From positions 14,721 through 78,720 of the forward strand of contig JBKQMB010000005.1 of the NCBI GenBank assembly GCA_052326605.1: a stretch of 64,000 nt of DNA. The letters run 5' to 3'. The stretch is from Bog-756 sp052326605. GTDB taxonomy: Bacteria; Actinomycetota; Acidimicrobiia; Acidimicrobiales; RAAP-2. This document shows positions 45,660 to 54,374 of the stretch, in pieces (the first letter of the stretch is position 1; each line of letters starts with the position of its first letter). Below the pieces are notes generated by a model. That model was given only the letters and a program-made list of their open reading frames with translations, had not been told where the DNA came from and ran no database searches. The translations under genes and the position numbers were made by a program.

Positions 45660-48215
45660 GTGCGCGTTCCGCTTTCGTGGCTCCGAGACTTCGCCCCCTT
45701 CGAGGGGGAACCGGCGATGCTGGTCGCCACTTTCGACGACCTCGGCCTCGTCGTCGAGGAGGTCGAAGTGGTCGGGGAGGGTCTCGCCGACGTGGTGGTG
45801 GCCCGGGTGGACGGCATCAGCGCCATCGAGGGAGCCGATCGGATCCGACGGGTGCTCGTGGACGACGGCAGCGGCCCGATCGAGGTGGTCTGCGGCGCAT
45901 GGAACTTCGTCGTGGGGGACCTGGTGGCTCTGGCCCCGGTGGGTGCCGTGCTCCCCGGGGGCTTCGAGATCGGCCGTCGCAAGATGAAGGGCGTCGCCTC
46001 CAATGGGATGCTCTGCTCGGGTAGGGAGCTGAGGCTGTCCGACGATCACGAGGGGATCCTGCGCCTGAACGACCTGGAGGGCGCCGATGTGGGTCGCACC
46101 CTCGCCGCGGTCCTGGGCATCGAGCCCGACGTCGTGTTCGACGTGGCGGTCGAGGCAAACCGGCCCGATGCATGGAGCATCGCCGGCGTTGCCCGCGACC
46201 TGGCGGCCAGGCTGGGGGTGTCCTTCTCGATCCCCGAGGCCGCCGCGCCCGACGCCGTCGCGGATGATTCGGGTTCCGGCTCCACCGACGCCGACGGTCC
46301 GCCGGTCGAGACGCTGGCCTCGGTGCAGGTCGAGGACCTCGAACTGTGCCCGCGTTTCACCGCGCGGGTGATCACCGGGGTGGTCGTGTCGGACTCGCCG
46401 CAGTGGTTGGCCCGGCGGCTGACGCTGGCCGGGATGCGGCCCATCAACAACGTGGTCGATGCGTCCAACTATGTGATGCTCGAGCTGGGGCAGCCCACCC
46501 ACCCCTACGATCTGGACCGGCTGGCCGGTCACGGCCTGGTGATCCGGCGCGCCCGTCCGGGCGAGCAGGTGACCACCCTGGACGGCGTGGCCCGCACGTT
46601 GGGCCGACCCGGCCCCGGCCTCGGCGACACCGGCCAGGACTGCCTGATCTGCGATGCCGAAGGTGACCCGGTGGCCATCGGGGGCGTGATCGGCGGGGCA
46701 TCGTCGGAGATCGACGGCTCCACTTCCCGGGTGCTGCTCGAGGCCGCCTACTTCGTGCCCATGGCCATTGCCCGCACGTCCAAGCGCCTGGCACTGCGCA
46801 CCGAGGCCTCCACCCGGTTCGAGCGGGGATGCGACCCGGCGGGGATCGACCGTGCCGCCGAGCGGTTCTGCCAACTCCTCGGCCTCACCGCCGGAGCGTC
46901 CATGGCCGTGGCCACCGGGGCCATCGACGTGGCCGGCGACGTTCCCGGACCGGTGGAGATGACCGTGCGCCCCTCGAAGGTGAACGCGTTGCTCGGAACC
47001 GAGTTCACGGCGGCTGGCATCGCCGGGCTCCTGGACCCGCTGGGCATCGACGCAGCACCCTCCTCCGACCGGGTCGACGGTCCACTGCGGGTGACGGTAC
47101 CCACCTACCGACCGGACATCCGACCGCTGCCGATGGGCGAGGCCGACATCGCCGAAGAGGTGGCCCGGATCTACGGGTACGCCCGACTGCCGCGACGGAT
47201 GCCGTCGTGGCCGCAACCCGGTCGCCTCACCTCGTACCAGCGGGACCGGAGGGTGTTGAAGGACGTGCTCTGCGGGCTCGGTGCCTCCGAGGCGTGGACC
47301 ACGACCTTCGTGAGCGAGTCCGACCAGGTCGATGCCGGCTTCGACCCGCCGTATGTCGAGGTGGCCAATCCGCTGGTGGAGGCGGAGCGGTTCCTCCGGT
47401 CGTCCCTGGCCCCGGGTCTGATCCGTGCGGTCCTCTACAACCGGGAGCGCCGCCAGGGTGACGTGCGGTTGTTCGAAGTGGGCACGGTCTTCCAGTATCC
47501 GGAAGGGCCCGTCATCGATCCGGAGGGAGGCCCCCTGGCCGACACCTCCGAGCGGCTCAGTGCGATCTTCGCCTGCGAGGGTGACGACGCCTGGACCACG
47601 GTGGCCGCTTGGCGCACCATCGCCGAGGCCCTCGGCCTGGCCGAGTGGTCCATGTGGGACCACGCGCATCTGGGCCGTGCCTCCCGGGTGCTCCACGACT
47701 ACCGCTCCGCCGCGCTGGTGAGCATCGTCACCGAGCCGGAGGGCGGTGCCACCTCGTTGCATCCCACTGTGCTCGGCGTGCTCGGTGAGCTCGATCCCTT
47801 CCTGGCGGGCCGGTTCGGCCTGGACAATCCCGACGGGCGACCCCGCCGGGTGGCCTGGCTCGACCTCGACATCGGGGTGCTGCTGGACCGCCATCGGGTG
47901 CCCCGCCGTCCCGCTGAGGCGCGGCCGATCAGCCGGTTCCCCTCGTCCGACATCGACCTGGCCTTCGTGGTCGAGGACCCGGTTGCGGCAGGGGCGGTCG
48001 AGCGGACCCTGCGAACGACCGGGGGTGCGCTGCTGGAGTCGGTCGAACTGTTCGACGTCTACCGGGGGCCGTCCGTGGCCGAAGGGGCTCGCAGCCTGGC
48101 CTTCCGGCTGCGCTTCTGCGCTCCGGACCGCACGCTCACCGACGAGGAGATCAGCAGCCTCCGGTCGGCCTGCATCCAGGCCGTGGAGCAGGGGCACCAC
48201 GCCGTGCTGCGTTGA
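45660..48215 (+). CDS. pheT: phenylalanyl-tRNA synthetase beta subunit
   Basis: The 851-residue subunit has an N-terminal OB tRNA-binding domain (VVVARVDGISAIEGADRI onwards), the B3/B4 editing domain, B5, a catalytic-like module, and a C-terminal anticodon-binding FDX-ACB domain starting near SRFPSSDIDLAF. The start GTG at 45660 has GAGAGGA five bases upstream, the strongest ribosome-binding site in this operon, so pheT is translated independently rather than coupled. Confidence 0.96.
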   Translation: MRVPLSWLRDFAPFEGEPAMLVATFDDLGLVVEEVEVVGEGLADVVVARVDGISAIEGADRIRRVLVDDGSGPIEVVCGAWNFVVGDLVALAPVGAVLPGGFEIGRRKMKGVASNGMLCSGRELRLSDDHEGILRLNDLEGADVGRTLAAVLGIEPDVVFDVAVEANRPDAWSIAGVARDLAARLGVSFSIPEAAAPDAVADDSGSGSTDADGPPVETLASVQVEDLELCPRFTARVITGVVVSDSPQWLARRLTLAGMRPINNVVDASNYVMLELGQPTHPYDLDRLAGHGLVIRRARPGEQVTTLDGVARTLGRPGPGLGDTGQDCLICDAEGDPVAIGGVIGGASSEIDGSTSRVLLEAAYFVPMAIARTSKRLALRTEASTRFERGCDPAGIDRAAERFCQLLGLTAGASMAVATGAIDVAGDVPGPVEMTVRPSKVNALLGTEFTAAGIAGLLDPLGIDAAPSSDRVDGPLRVTVPTYRPDIRPLPMGEADIAEEVARIYGYARLPRRMPSWPQPGRLTSYQRDRRVLKDVLCGLGASEAWTTTFVSESDQVDAGFDPPYVEVANPLVEAERFLRSSLAPGLIRAVLYNRERRQGDVRLFEVGTVFQYPEGPVIDPEGGPLADTSERLSAIFACEGDDAWTTVAAWRTIAEALGLAEWSMWDHAHLGRASRVLHDYRSAALVSIVTEPEGGATSLHPTVLGVLGELDPFLAGRFGLDNPDGRPRRVAWLDLDIGVLLDRHRVPRRPAEARPISRFPSSDIDLAFVVEDPVAAGAVERTLRTTGGALLESVELFDVYRGPSVAEGARSLAFRLRFCAPDRTLTDEEISSLRSACIQAVEQGHHAVLR

Positions 48216-48270
48216 CGCCCCGACCCGTGCTCCCGGCGCTCGGTGGCAGCCAGGTAGGGAGAGGAGACCT

Positions 48271-49044
48271 GTGAGCCGACCGCAGGCCCGCTACGACGGG
48301 CAGATCGCCGTGGTCACCGGTGCCGGTTCCGGCATCGGGAACCAATTGGCGAGGGATCTGGTGGAACGGGGGGCGCGGGTATTCGGTGTCGATGTCCGCA
48401 CGGGACCTTTGGACGGAGCGCCGGGGATCACGGCAATTCACTGCGACCTCGCCGATGTCGGCTCCTACGAGCGTGTGCTCGCCACCGTCGAGGCCGAACA
48501 CGGGCGGGTGGACCTCCTCGCCAACGTGGCAGGCGTCGACGAGCCGGTCTCGGCGATCGACGTGGACCTGGGGTTCTACCGCAAGATCGTCGAGGTGAAC
48601 TTCTTCGCCGCGGCCGCAGGGACGATCTGCGTCCTTCCGGGAATGGCACGGCGGGGATTCGGAAGCGTCCTCAACTGCTCGAGTGACAGCGTGCGGTCCC
48701 CGATCGCACACGAGTCGGCCTATGTCGCCTCGAAGGGGGCTCTCAGCGCGTTCACCGAGAGCGTGGCCCTCGAGGTCCGGCCGTCGGGTGTGCACGTGCA
48801 TATCCTCTACCCCGGGTTCGTCGAGACTCCACTGGCGATCCGTTCACTCGAGCGGGGCATGAAGCGCCCCCCGAAGGCGGTCCGCCGCACCACCGCGCAG
48901 GTCTCCGCTACCGCGCTCGACGGCATCGGCGGGCGGGCGATCGAGATCAACGCAGCCAGGGCCGCGGCCATGACCCCGCTGCTCCGCATCCTGGCGCCGC
49001 CGATGTACCGACGGGTCATGGCGGGACGCTCGATGCCGATGTGA
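48271..49044 (+). CDS. short-chain dehydrogenase/reductase
   Basis: A 257-residue classical SDR. TGAGSGIGNQLA is the NAD(P)-binding loop; FGVDVR has Asp at the end of the second strand, which favours NAD(H); LANVAG is the conserved NNAG-like motif; the catalytic Ser is in LNCSSDSVR and the Tyr/Lys pair in YVASKG. The C-terminal MYRRVMAGRS region resembles enzymes acting on bulky alcohols, but no substrate can be named. GTG at 48271 has GAGGAG four bases upstream. It stands 55 nt after pheT and is not a usual member of that cluster. Confidence 0.88.
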   Translation: MSRPQARYDGQIAVVTGAGSGIGNQLARDLVERGARVFGVDVRTGPLDGAPGITAIHCDLADVGSYERVLATVEAEHGRVDLLANVAGVDEPVSAIDVDLGFYRKIVEVNFFAAAAGTICVLPGMARRGFGSVLNCSSDSVRSPIAHESAYVASKGALSAFTESVALEVRPSGVHVHILYPGFVETPLAIRSLERGMKRPPKAVRRTTAQVSATALDGIGGRAIEINAARAAAMTPLLRILAPPMYRRVMAGRSMPM

Positions 49045-49059
49045 GCCGGGGTTACCGAC

Positions 49060-49545
49060 TCATCCACCCGGAGTGATCGCACGGTGGGGATCGTCACGAG
49101 AGCCAGACTTCGGCCTGTTGACGGAGGATCGCCGATCGGGAGGTGCCGGCATCGGAGCGTCCATCTCCTCGAGCAGTGCACGCGATCCGGGGCCGAGCCA
49201 CGGCACCAGGCGCCGGCAGTCCTCGGGAGAGAAGCTGTCGAAGAAGGCGCCGGCCAGCGTCTCCAGCGCGCCGTGATCGTCAGGGTCGACGGCATCGATG
49301 CACGCCTCGATGGTCCCGAGGGCCCGCCTCACCGCGTCGGCCTCGGCTTCGAGTAGTGACAGACGCTCGGCGACGAAGTCGGCCAGCTCGATGAGGACGA
49401 GCGCCTCCCCGGGGTCGTCCCCGCAGGCGTCGACCAAGTCGTGGTACGCCGCCAAGAACTCGGGGAGCCGTCGGAGAAGGGCATCGGCCAGGGACAGGTG
49501 GCCCGGTGGAGGCTGGGCACCGGGCGGGGATCCGAGGAAGACCAC
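49060..49545 (-). CDS. hypothetical protein, 161 aa, helical
   Basis: A soluble, acidic and mostly helical protein with Leu-rich stretches (LSLADALLRRLPEFLAAYHD, then EALVLIELADFVAERLSLLE) and a Pro/Arg-rich end. No cysteine motif or membrane segment. I do not recognise it. GTG at 49545 is preferred because GGAG lies seven bases upstream; a TTG at 49662 would add 39 residues. It is convergent with the dehydrogenase gene and divergent from argC. Confidence 0.5.
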   Translation of the reverse strand: MVFLGSPPGAQPPPGHLSLADALLRRLPEFLAAYHDLVDACGDDPGEALVLIELADFVAERLSLLEAEADAVRRALGTIEACIDAVDPDDHGALETLAGAFFDSFSPEDCRRLVPWLGPGSRALLEEMDAPMPAPPDRRSSVNRPKSGSRDDPHRAITPGG

Positions 49546-49719
49546 GGGGGTACTCCATGTTCGAGCAGTGCGGGCCGTTCGAACTGCTTCCCGTGATCGG
49601 CGAGTCGGGTGGTGCGAGGTGACGTCGATTCCGAACTTACCGATCGGGGGGAGGACGGTCAAGGGTCGGATCCGCCGGTCCCGAGGTGGCCGGCGCGTGT
49701 GGCCTGCCGACAGCGCCGG

Positions 49720-49758
49720 GTTGCATAATCATGCGAATTCGTGAATACACTTGCGACA
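49720..49758 (+). promoter_or_regulatory. two ARG boxes overlapping the argC -10 element
   Basis: TGCATAATCATGCG (49722-49735) and TGAATACACTTGCG (49742-49755) both follow the ArgR operator pattern TGNATNNNNWTNC, spaced 20 bp start to start, close to the usual pair of 18-bp boxes. The likely -10 TACACT (49746-49751) lies inside the second box, so ArgR with arginine would block the polymerase. argR itself is the sixth gene of the operon. Confidence 0.75.
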
Positions 49759-49775
49759 TGCGTGGGCACCCATGA
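49758..49775 (+). CDS. possible 5-codon leaderless upstream ORF (MRGHP) ending on the argC start
   Basis: The ATG at 49758 lies exactly six bases after the -10 TACACT, so the transcript would begin with it. Five codons follow, and the TGA (49773-49775) overlaps the argC ATG at 49772 as ATGA. Ribosomes loading on the leaderless AUG would end at argC and could restart there. If not translated, this is just a 14-nt leader. Confidence 0.4.
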   Translation: MRGHP

Positions 49776-50842
49776 CGGTCAAGGTCGGAGTCGTCGGTGC
49801 GTCGGGGTACGCGGGCATCGAGCTCCTGCGCCTGTGCGCCGGGCATCCGGATCTGGAGGTGGAGGTGGCCACGGCCGGCGTCAACAGCGGTGAGCGGGTC
49901 GCCCGCCATACCCCGTCGCTGGCGGCCGCCTATCCCTCGCTCTCCTACGCGCCCACCGATGCGTCCGACCTGGACGGCCTGGATCTGGTCTTCCTCGCCC
50001 TTCCCCACGGCCAGTCCCAACACCTGGTCCCGGAGCTGCTGCCCAGGACCGGCGTGATCGTGGACCTCGCCGCGGACTTCCGGCTCCACGATCCCGCCCT
50101 CTACCCGGCCTGGTACGGCGAGTCGCACGCCGCCCCCGAGCTCCTCGGCCGGTTCGCCTACGGGCTGCCCGAGTTCCACCGCACCGAATTGCAGGGGGCG
50201 CGGCTGATCGCCGCCCCCGGCTGCTATCCCACCGCCGCCATCCTGGCGCTGGCCCCCCTGGTCGAGGCCGGGGTGTTGGCCCGGCCCGATGGTCCGAACG
50301 ATCCGGTCGGGCCGGTGCCGCCCTTCGTCGTGGATGCCGCCAGCGGCGTGTCCGGGGCCGGGCGGGCCCCCAGGGACAACCTCCACTTCGGCACCGTGGA
50401 CGAGGACTTCGTGGCCTACGGCCTGCTCGATCATCGGCACACCGCCGAAATGGAACAGGGTCTCGGGGCTCCGGTGCTGTTCACCCCCCACCTGGCGCCG
50501 ATGGTGCGGGGCATCCTGGTCACCTGCTACGCGCGTCCGGCCCCGCCGGTCGGGGAGCCGGGGGAACTGACCACCGACGCTGCGATGGGGATCCTCCACG
50601 ACCGCTACGACGGCGAACCGTTCGTAGTGGTCACCGCCGATCCGCCGTCGACCAAGGCGACCAGCGGATCCAACTGTGCCCAGGTGACCGTGAGGGTGGA
50701 TCCCCGGACGGGCTGGGTCCTCGCCATCGCCGCCATCGACAATCTCGTCAAGGGCGCCTCCGGGCAGGCAGTCCAGTGTGCCAACCTTGCCCTCGGCCTG
50801 CCCGAGGGCACCGGACTACCGAATGCAGGGGTCTATCCATGA
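49772..50842 (+). CDS. argC: N-acetyl-gamma-glutamyl-phosphate reductase
   Basis: The 356-residue NADPH enzyme reduces N-acetylglutamyl phosphate to the semialdehyde. VGASGYAGIELLRLC is the nucleotide-binding loop, and AAPGCYPTAAILAL carries the catalytic cysteine. ATG at 49772 gives MTVKVGVVGASGYAG, the family start; a TTG at 49751 in frame is unlikely because it lies within the promoter. It opens an operon in which nearly every junction is a 4-nt overlap. Confidence 0.96.
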   Translation: MTVKVGVVGASGYAGIELLRLCAGHPDLEVEVATAGVNSGERVARHTPSLAAAYPSLSYAPTDASDLDGLDLVFLALPHGQSQHLVPELLPRTGVIVDLAADFRLHDPALYPAWYGESHAAPELLGRFAYGLPEFHRTELQGARLIAAPGCYPTAAILALAPLVEAGVLARPDGPNDPVGPVPPFVVDAASGVSGAGRAPRDNLHFGTVDEDFVAYGLLDHRHTAEMEQGLGAPVLFTPHLAPMVRGILVTCYARPAPPVGEPGELTTDAAMGILHDRYDGEPFVVVTADPPSTKATSGSNCAQVTVRVDPRTGWVLAIAAIDNLVKGASGQAVQCANLALGLPEGTGLPNAGVYP

Positions 50843-52008
50843 GCATCACCACACCGCGGGGCTTCGTCGCTTCGGGACTGGCATCGGGCATCAAGGCCTC
50901 AGGGGCGCTCGACTTGGCCCTGCTGGCCACCGATGACGGCGTGGCCGTCCCCACGGCCGCCACCTTCACCGGCAACCTGGCCGCCGCCGCACCGGTGCAG
51001 ATCAGCCGGTCCCACATGGCCTCCAACGGTGGCAGGGCGACGGCGGTGGTGGTGAGCAGCGGCAATGCCAATGCCGCCACCGGCGAACGCGGACGGGACG
51101 ATGCGCGGCACATGTGCGACCTGGTGGCCCGAGGGCTCGACGTGCCGGTCGAGCAGGTCCTGGTCTGTTCCACCGGGCTCATCGGCATCCCCCTGCCCAT
51201 GGCACCCATCGAGGCGGGCATCCCCGGGTTGGTGGCCGCCCGTGCCGGGTCGGCCGAGGCGGCGGAACGCGCCGCCACCGGCATCCTGACCACCGATTCG
51301 GGACGCAAGGAAGTGCTGATCGAGAGCTCGGCCTTCACTGTGGCGGGCATGGCCAAGGGCGCGGGCATGCTGGCCCCGAACATGGCGACCATGTTGGCCT
51401 TCCTGACCACCGACGCCGCCGTCGAGCCTGGTCCGCTCGCCGAACTGCTGCGCATCGCCGTGCGCGACTCCTTCAACTCGATGACCGTGGACGGCTGCAC
51501 CTCGACCAACGACACCGTGATCCTGTTGGCGTCGGGACGTGCCGGCACGGCCGATCCGAACGTGGTGGTCGACACCGTCACCGAGGCGTGTTCGACGCTG
51601 GCCGGCCAGATGGCGGCCGATGCCGAGGGCGCGTCGAAGATCTTCCAGGTCCAGGTGACCGGTGCCCGTTCGGACGGCGAGGCCCACCGGGCTGCCCGTA
51701 AGGTGGCCGACTCCCTGCTGGTCAAGTGTTCGATCAACGGAGAGGATCCCTACTGGGGTCGGGTGGCGAGCGAACTGGGGTCTGCCGGCGTCGAATTCGA
51801 GATGGACCGGCTGGACATCGCCTACGGAGGTGTGGCGGTGTGCAGGGGTGGTGTGGGGGCAGACCACGATGCTGTAGCCGTGGCCACGCACATGGCGGGG
51901 TCACTGATCGAGATCCACTGCCGGCTGGGCCTGGCCGACGGCGACGCCGTGGTGATGGGTGTCGAGCTCGGTTACGGCTACATCGACGAGAACAGGACGA
52001 CCTCGTGA
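50839..52008 (+). CDS. argJ: ornithine acetyltransferase / N-acetylglutamate synthase
   Basis: The 389-residue precursor is cut autocatalytically before the Thr in GAGMLAPNMATMLAFL to give two chains. It moves the acetyl group from N-acetylornithine to glutamate, closing the acetyl cycle; some members also use acetyl-CoA. ATG at 50839 overlaps the argC stop (ATGA); the stop overlaps the argB GTG. Confidence 0.96.
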   Translation: MSITTPRGFVASGLASGIKASGALDLALLATDDGVAVPTAATFTGNLAAAAPVQISRSHMASNGGRATAVVVSSGNANAATGERGRDDARHMCDLVARGLDVPVEQVLVCSTGLIGIPLPMAPIEAGIPGLVAARAGSAEAAERAATGILTTDSGRKEVLIESSAFTVAGMAKGAGMLAPNMATMLAFLTTDAAVEPGPLAELLRIAVRDSFNSMTVDGCTSTNDTVILLASGRAGTADPNVVVDTVTEACSTLAGQMAADAEGASKIFQVQVTGARSDGEAHRAARKVADSLLVKCSINGEDPYWGRVASELGSAGVEFEMDRLDIAYGGVAVCRGGVGADHDAVAVATHMAGSLIEIHCRLGLADGDAVVMGVELGYGYIDENRTTS

Positions 52009-52925
52009 GCATCGGGCCGGATCCCGTTCGGGCCGTTCCCGCTCTGGCACCGGGGGACAAGGCATCGGTGCTGGTGGAGGCGCTTCCCTACATCCGCCGG
52101 TTCTGGGGCAAGGTGGTCGTGGTCAAGTACGGCGGCAACGTGCTCGGTGCCGGCCCGGAGGGCCACGCCGTCGGTGAGGACGAGGCGCTCGCCTCCTTTG
52201 CCGAGGACATCGTGCTGATGCGGTCGGTGGGAATGCTGCCGGTGGTCGTCCACGGCGGGGGACCGCAGATCGGTGCGCTCATGGAGCGGGTCGGCAAAGA
52301 GGTCGAGTTCCTCGACGGCCTCCGGGTCACCGATGCCGACACCATCGACCTGGTCCGCATGGTGCTCGTCGGCAAGGTCAACCGCGACATCGTGAGCTCG
52401 ATCAACGTGCACGGCGCCCTGGCAGTGGGCCTGTCCGGTGAGGATGCCAACCTGATCACCGCCACCGCACGCTCCGAAGCACTGGGTTACGTGGGCGACG
52501 TGGTCGACGTCGATCCGGTCATCGTGCACCACCTGTTGGCCCAGGGGCTCATCCCGGTGGTGGCCACCATCGGGACCGACCAGTCGGGGCAGGCGTTCAA
52601 CATCAACGCGGACACCGCTGCGGGAGCCCTGGCCGTCGCCCTCGAGGCGGAGAAGCTTGTCTTCCTCACCGACGTCGCCGGTCTCCGTGCCGTCCCTGAC
52701 GATCCCTCCACACTGATCCACCAGGTCACCGCCGACGACCTCGACCACCTGGTGGCGACCGGGGCGGCCAGGCGGGGGATGATCCCCAAGGTGGAGGCGT
52801 GCGCCCGTGCGGTGCGGTCCGGCGTCGGCCGCGCCCATATCCTCGATGGCCGCACCCCGCACGCGCTGCTCCTGGAGGTCTTCACCGACGAAGGAGTGGG
52901 CACCATGGTCAAGGGGACCGAATGA
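52005..52925 (+). CDS. argB: acetylglutamate kinase
   Basis: A 306-residue amino-acid kinase. VVVKYGGNVLG and VVHGGGPQIGALM bind ATP and substrate; NINADTAAGALA is the third conserved block. The N-terminal helix EALPYIRRFWGK is the segment that links dimers into the arginine-inhibited hexamer in other bacteria, so feedback inhibition is likely. GTG at 52005 overlaps argJ, and the stop overlaps argD, both by 4 nt. Confidence 0.96.
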   Translation: MSIGPDPVRAVPALAPGDKASVLVEALPYIRRFWGKVVVVKYGGNVLGAGPEGHAVGEDEALASFAEDIVLMRSVGMLPVVVHGGGPQIGALMERVGKEVEFLDGLRVTDADTIDLVRMVLVGKVNRDIVSSINVHGALAVGLSGEDANLITATARSEALGYVGDVVDVDPVIVHHLLAQGLIPVVATIGTDQSGQAFNINADTAAGALAVALEAEKLVFLTDVAGLRAVPDDPSTLIHQVTADDLDHLVATGAARRGMIPKVEACARAVRSGVGRAHILDGRTPHALLLEVFTDEGVGTMVKGTE

Positions 52926-54196
52926 CCGCCCCCCGCTCCACCATCGATCGCTCCGCCCTCATGCACAACTACGCGGAGCCGCCGGTCACCTTCGTGCGGG
53001 GCGAGGGCAGCGTGCTCTACGACACGGTGGGAAAGCCGTATCTCGACTTCCTGTCCGGCCTGGCTGTGACCTCGCTGGGGCACGCCCATCCGGTGGTGGC
53101 CGATGCCATCTCCGAGCAGGCCCACACCCTGTCCCATGTGTCCAACCTGTTCGGCACGACGGTCGGGCCCGAGGTGGCCGTGACCCTGGACCGGCTCATC
53201 GGTGGCGGGACCGAACGGGCCGGCGGCCAGGTCTTCTTCGCCAACTCGGGGGCGGAAGCCAACGAGTGCGCGATCAAGCTGGCCCGCAGGTGGGCGGGTC
53301 CCGGGCGGTTCGCCGTCGTCAGCACCTGGGACGCGTTCCACGGGCGGACGCTGGCCACCCTGGCGGCCACCGGGCAGAAGGAGAAGCAGACGCCGTTCCT
53401 GCCGCTGCCGGACGGCTTCCAGCACGTGCCCTTCGACGACATCGGGTCCATGGAGGCAGCCTGTGACCCCAGCCTGGTGGCGGCGGTGCTGGTGGAGCCC
53501 ATCCTCGGGGAGGCCGGGGTCGTGATGCCTTCCTCGGACTATCTGGGGGCGCTCCGGCAACTGTGCACCGAGCGGAACATCCTGCTGATGGTGGACGAGA
53601 TCCAGACCGGGTTGGGTCGCACCGGACGCTGGTTCGGGTTCCAGCACCTGGGGGTGGAGCCCGACGTGGTGACCATGGCCAAGGCCCTCGGCAACGGCAT
53701 GCCGGTGGGGGCCTGTTGGGCCCGGGCCGAGGTGGCTGCCGCCTTCGTTCCGGGCGACCATGGAAGTACCTTCGGTGGACAGCCGCTGGCCATGTCGGCG
53801 GCGCAGGCCACCTTGAGGGTCATGGAGTCCGAGGATGTTCCCGCCCGTGCACGGCTGTCCGGTGCCCGCTTGCGCGGGGCACTCGAGAAGCTGCCGGGCG
53901 TTGGCTCCGTGCGCGGCGAGGGACTCCTGCTGGCCGCGGTCCTGACCAACGAGTTCGCCGTCCCTGCGTACCGCGAGGCCCTCGAGGCGGGGCTTGTCAT
54001 CAACGCCCCCCGGGCCGACGTCTTGAGATTCGCGCCCTCGCTGCTGGTCACCGACGCGCAGATCGATCGGGCGGTGGGCATCCTGGGGACGATCCTCGCC
54101 CGCCTGGTGGCCGTGTCCGAATCGAGTGCACCGTCCAACGGCCTCGAAGGCGCCGTGGTCGCGGCGGTACCGAGCGGAGGCCTCAGTGGCAGATGA
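52922..54196 (+). CDS. argD: acetylornithine aminotransferase
   Basis: A 424-residue fold-type I PLP enzyme. FANSGAEANECAIKLAR binds cofactor phosphate, LLMVDEIQTGLGRTG contains the PLP-contacting Asp, and VTMAKALGNGMPVGA holds the Schiff-base Lys. It converts N-acetylglutamate semialdehyde to acetylornithine. The last 40 residues are Ala/Ser/Gly-rich and beyond the usual end. Start overlaps argB (ATGA). The 3' end overlaps a small ORF by 11 nt instead of the expected argF. Confidence 0.95.
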   Translation: MTAPRSTIDRSALMHNYAEPPVTFVRGEGSVLYDTVGKPYLDFLSGLAVTSLGHAHPVVADAISEQAHTLSHVSNLFGTTVGPEVAVTLDRLIGGGTERAGGQVFFANSGAEANECAIKLARRWAGPGRFAVVSTWDAFHGRTLATLAATGQKEKQTPFLPLPDGFQHVPFDDIGSMEAACDPSLVAAVLVEPILGEAGVVMPSSDYLGALRQLCTERNILLMVDEIQTGLGRTGRWFGFQHLGVEPDVVTMAKALGNGMPVGACWARAEVAAAFVPGDHGSTFGGQPLAMSAAQATLRVMESEDVPARARLSGARLRGALEKLPGVGSVRGEGLLLAAVLTNEFAVPAYREALEAGLVINAPRADVLRFAPSLLVTDAQIDRAVGILGTILARLVAVSESSAPSNGLEGAVVAAVPSGGLSGR

Positions 54197-54374
54197 ACCG
54201 ACCACCGGCCCCGGCCCCGGCCCCGCGCATCACGGCGAGGAGATCAGCGCCGAGGTCGTGGACGGTCCCCGCAGCGTGGTGTGGCAGCAGGCGGCCAACC
54301 GGACGCACACAATGCGGGGGCTGTTGGCATGGGCAATGGGGGTCGCTCCATCGCAAGCAGGCGGTGGGGGATGA
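54186..54374 (+). CDS. unrecognised 62-aa ORF in the argF position between argD and argR
   Basis: GTG at 54186 has GGAGG (54176-54180) exactly five bases upstream, and the TGA overlaps the argR ATG as ATGA, so this ORF fits the operon as well as any arg gene. It overlaps the end of argD by 11 nt. The product begins MADEPTTGPGPGPAHHGEE, then a helical RSVVWQQAANRTHTMRGLLA segment and a Gly-rich end. It shares no carbamoyltransferase motif. It may be a regulator, an ArgR partner, or just a spacer ORF that couples argR to argD. Confidence 0.5.
   Translation: MADEPTTGPGPGPAHHGEEISAEVVDGPRSVVWQQAANRTHTMRGLLAWAMGVAPSQAGGGG

Noticed and set aside
44271..48200. A 1309-codon open frame antisense to the methyltransferase, pheS and pheT
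   Set aside because: Codon bias in GC-rich genes opens the complementary frame; the translation is rich in His, Gly, Arg and Gln with no domain, while the forward genes are unmistakable.
54186..54374. Remnant of argF
   Set aside because: The 62-residue product has no carbamoyl-phosphate (STRT) or ornithine-binding motif and has its own intact start signals, so it does not look like a truncated carbamoyltransferase.
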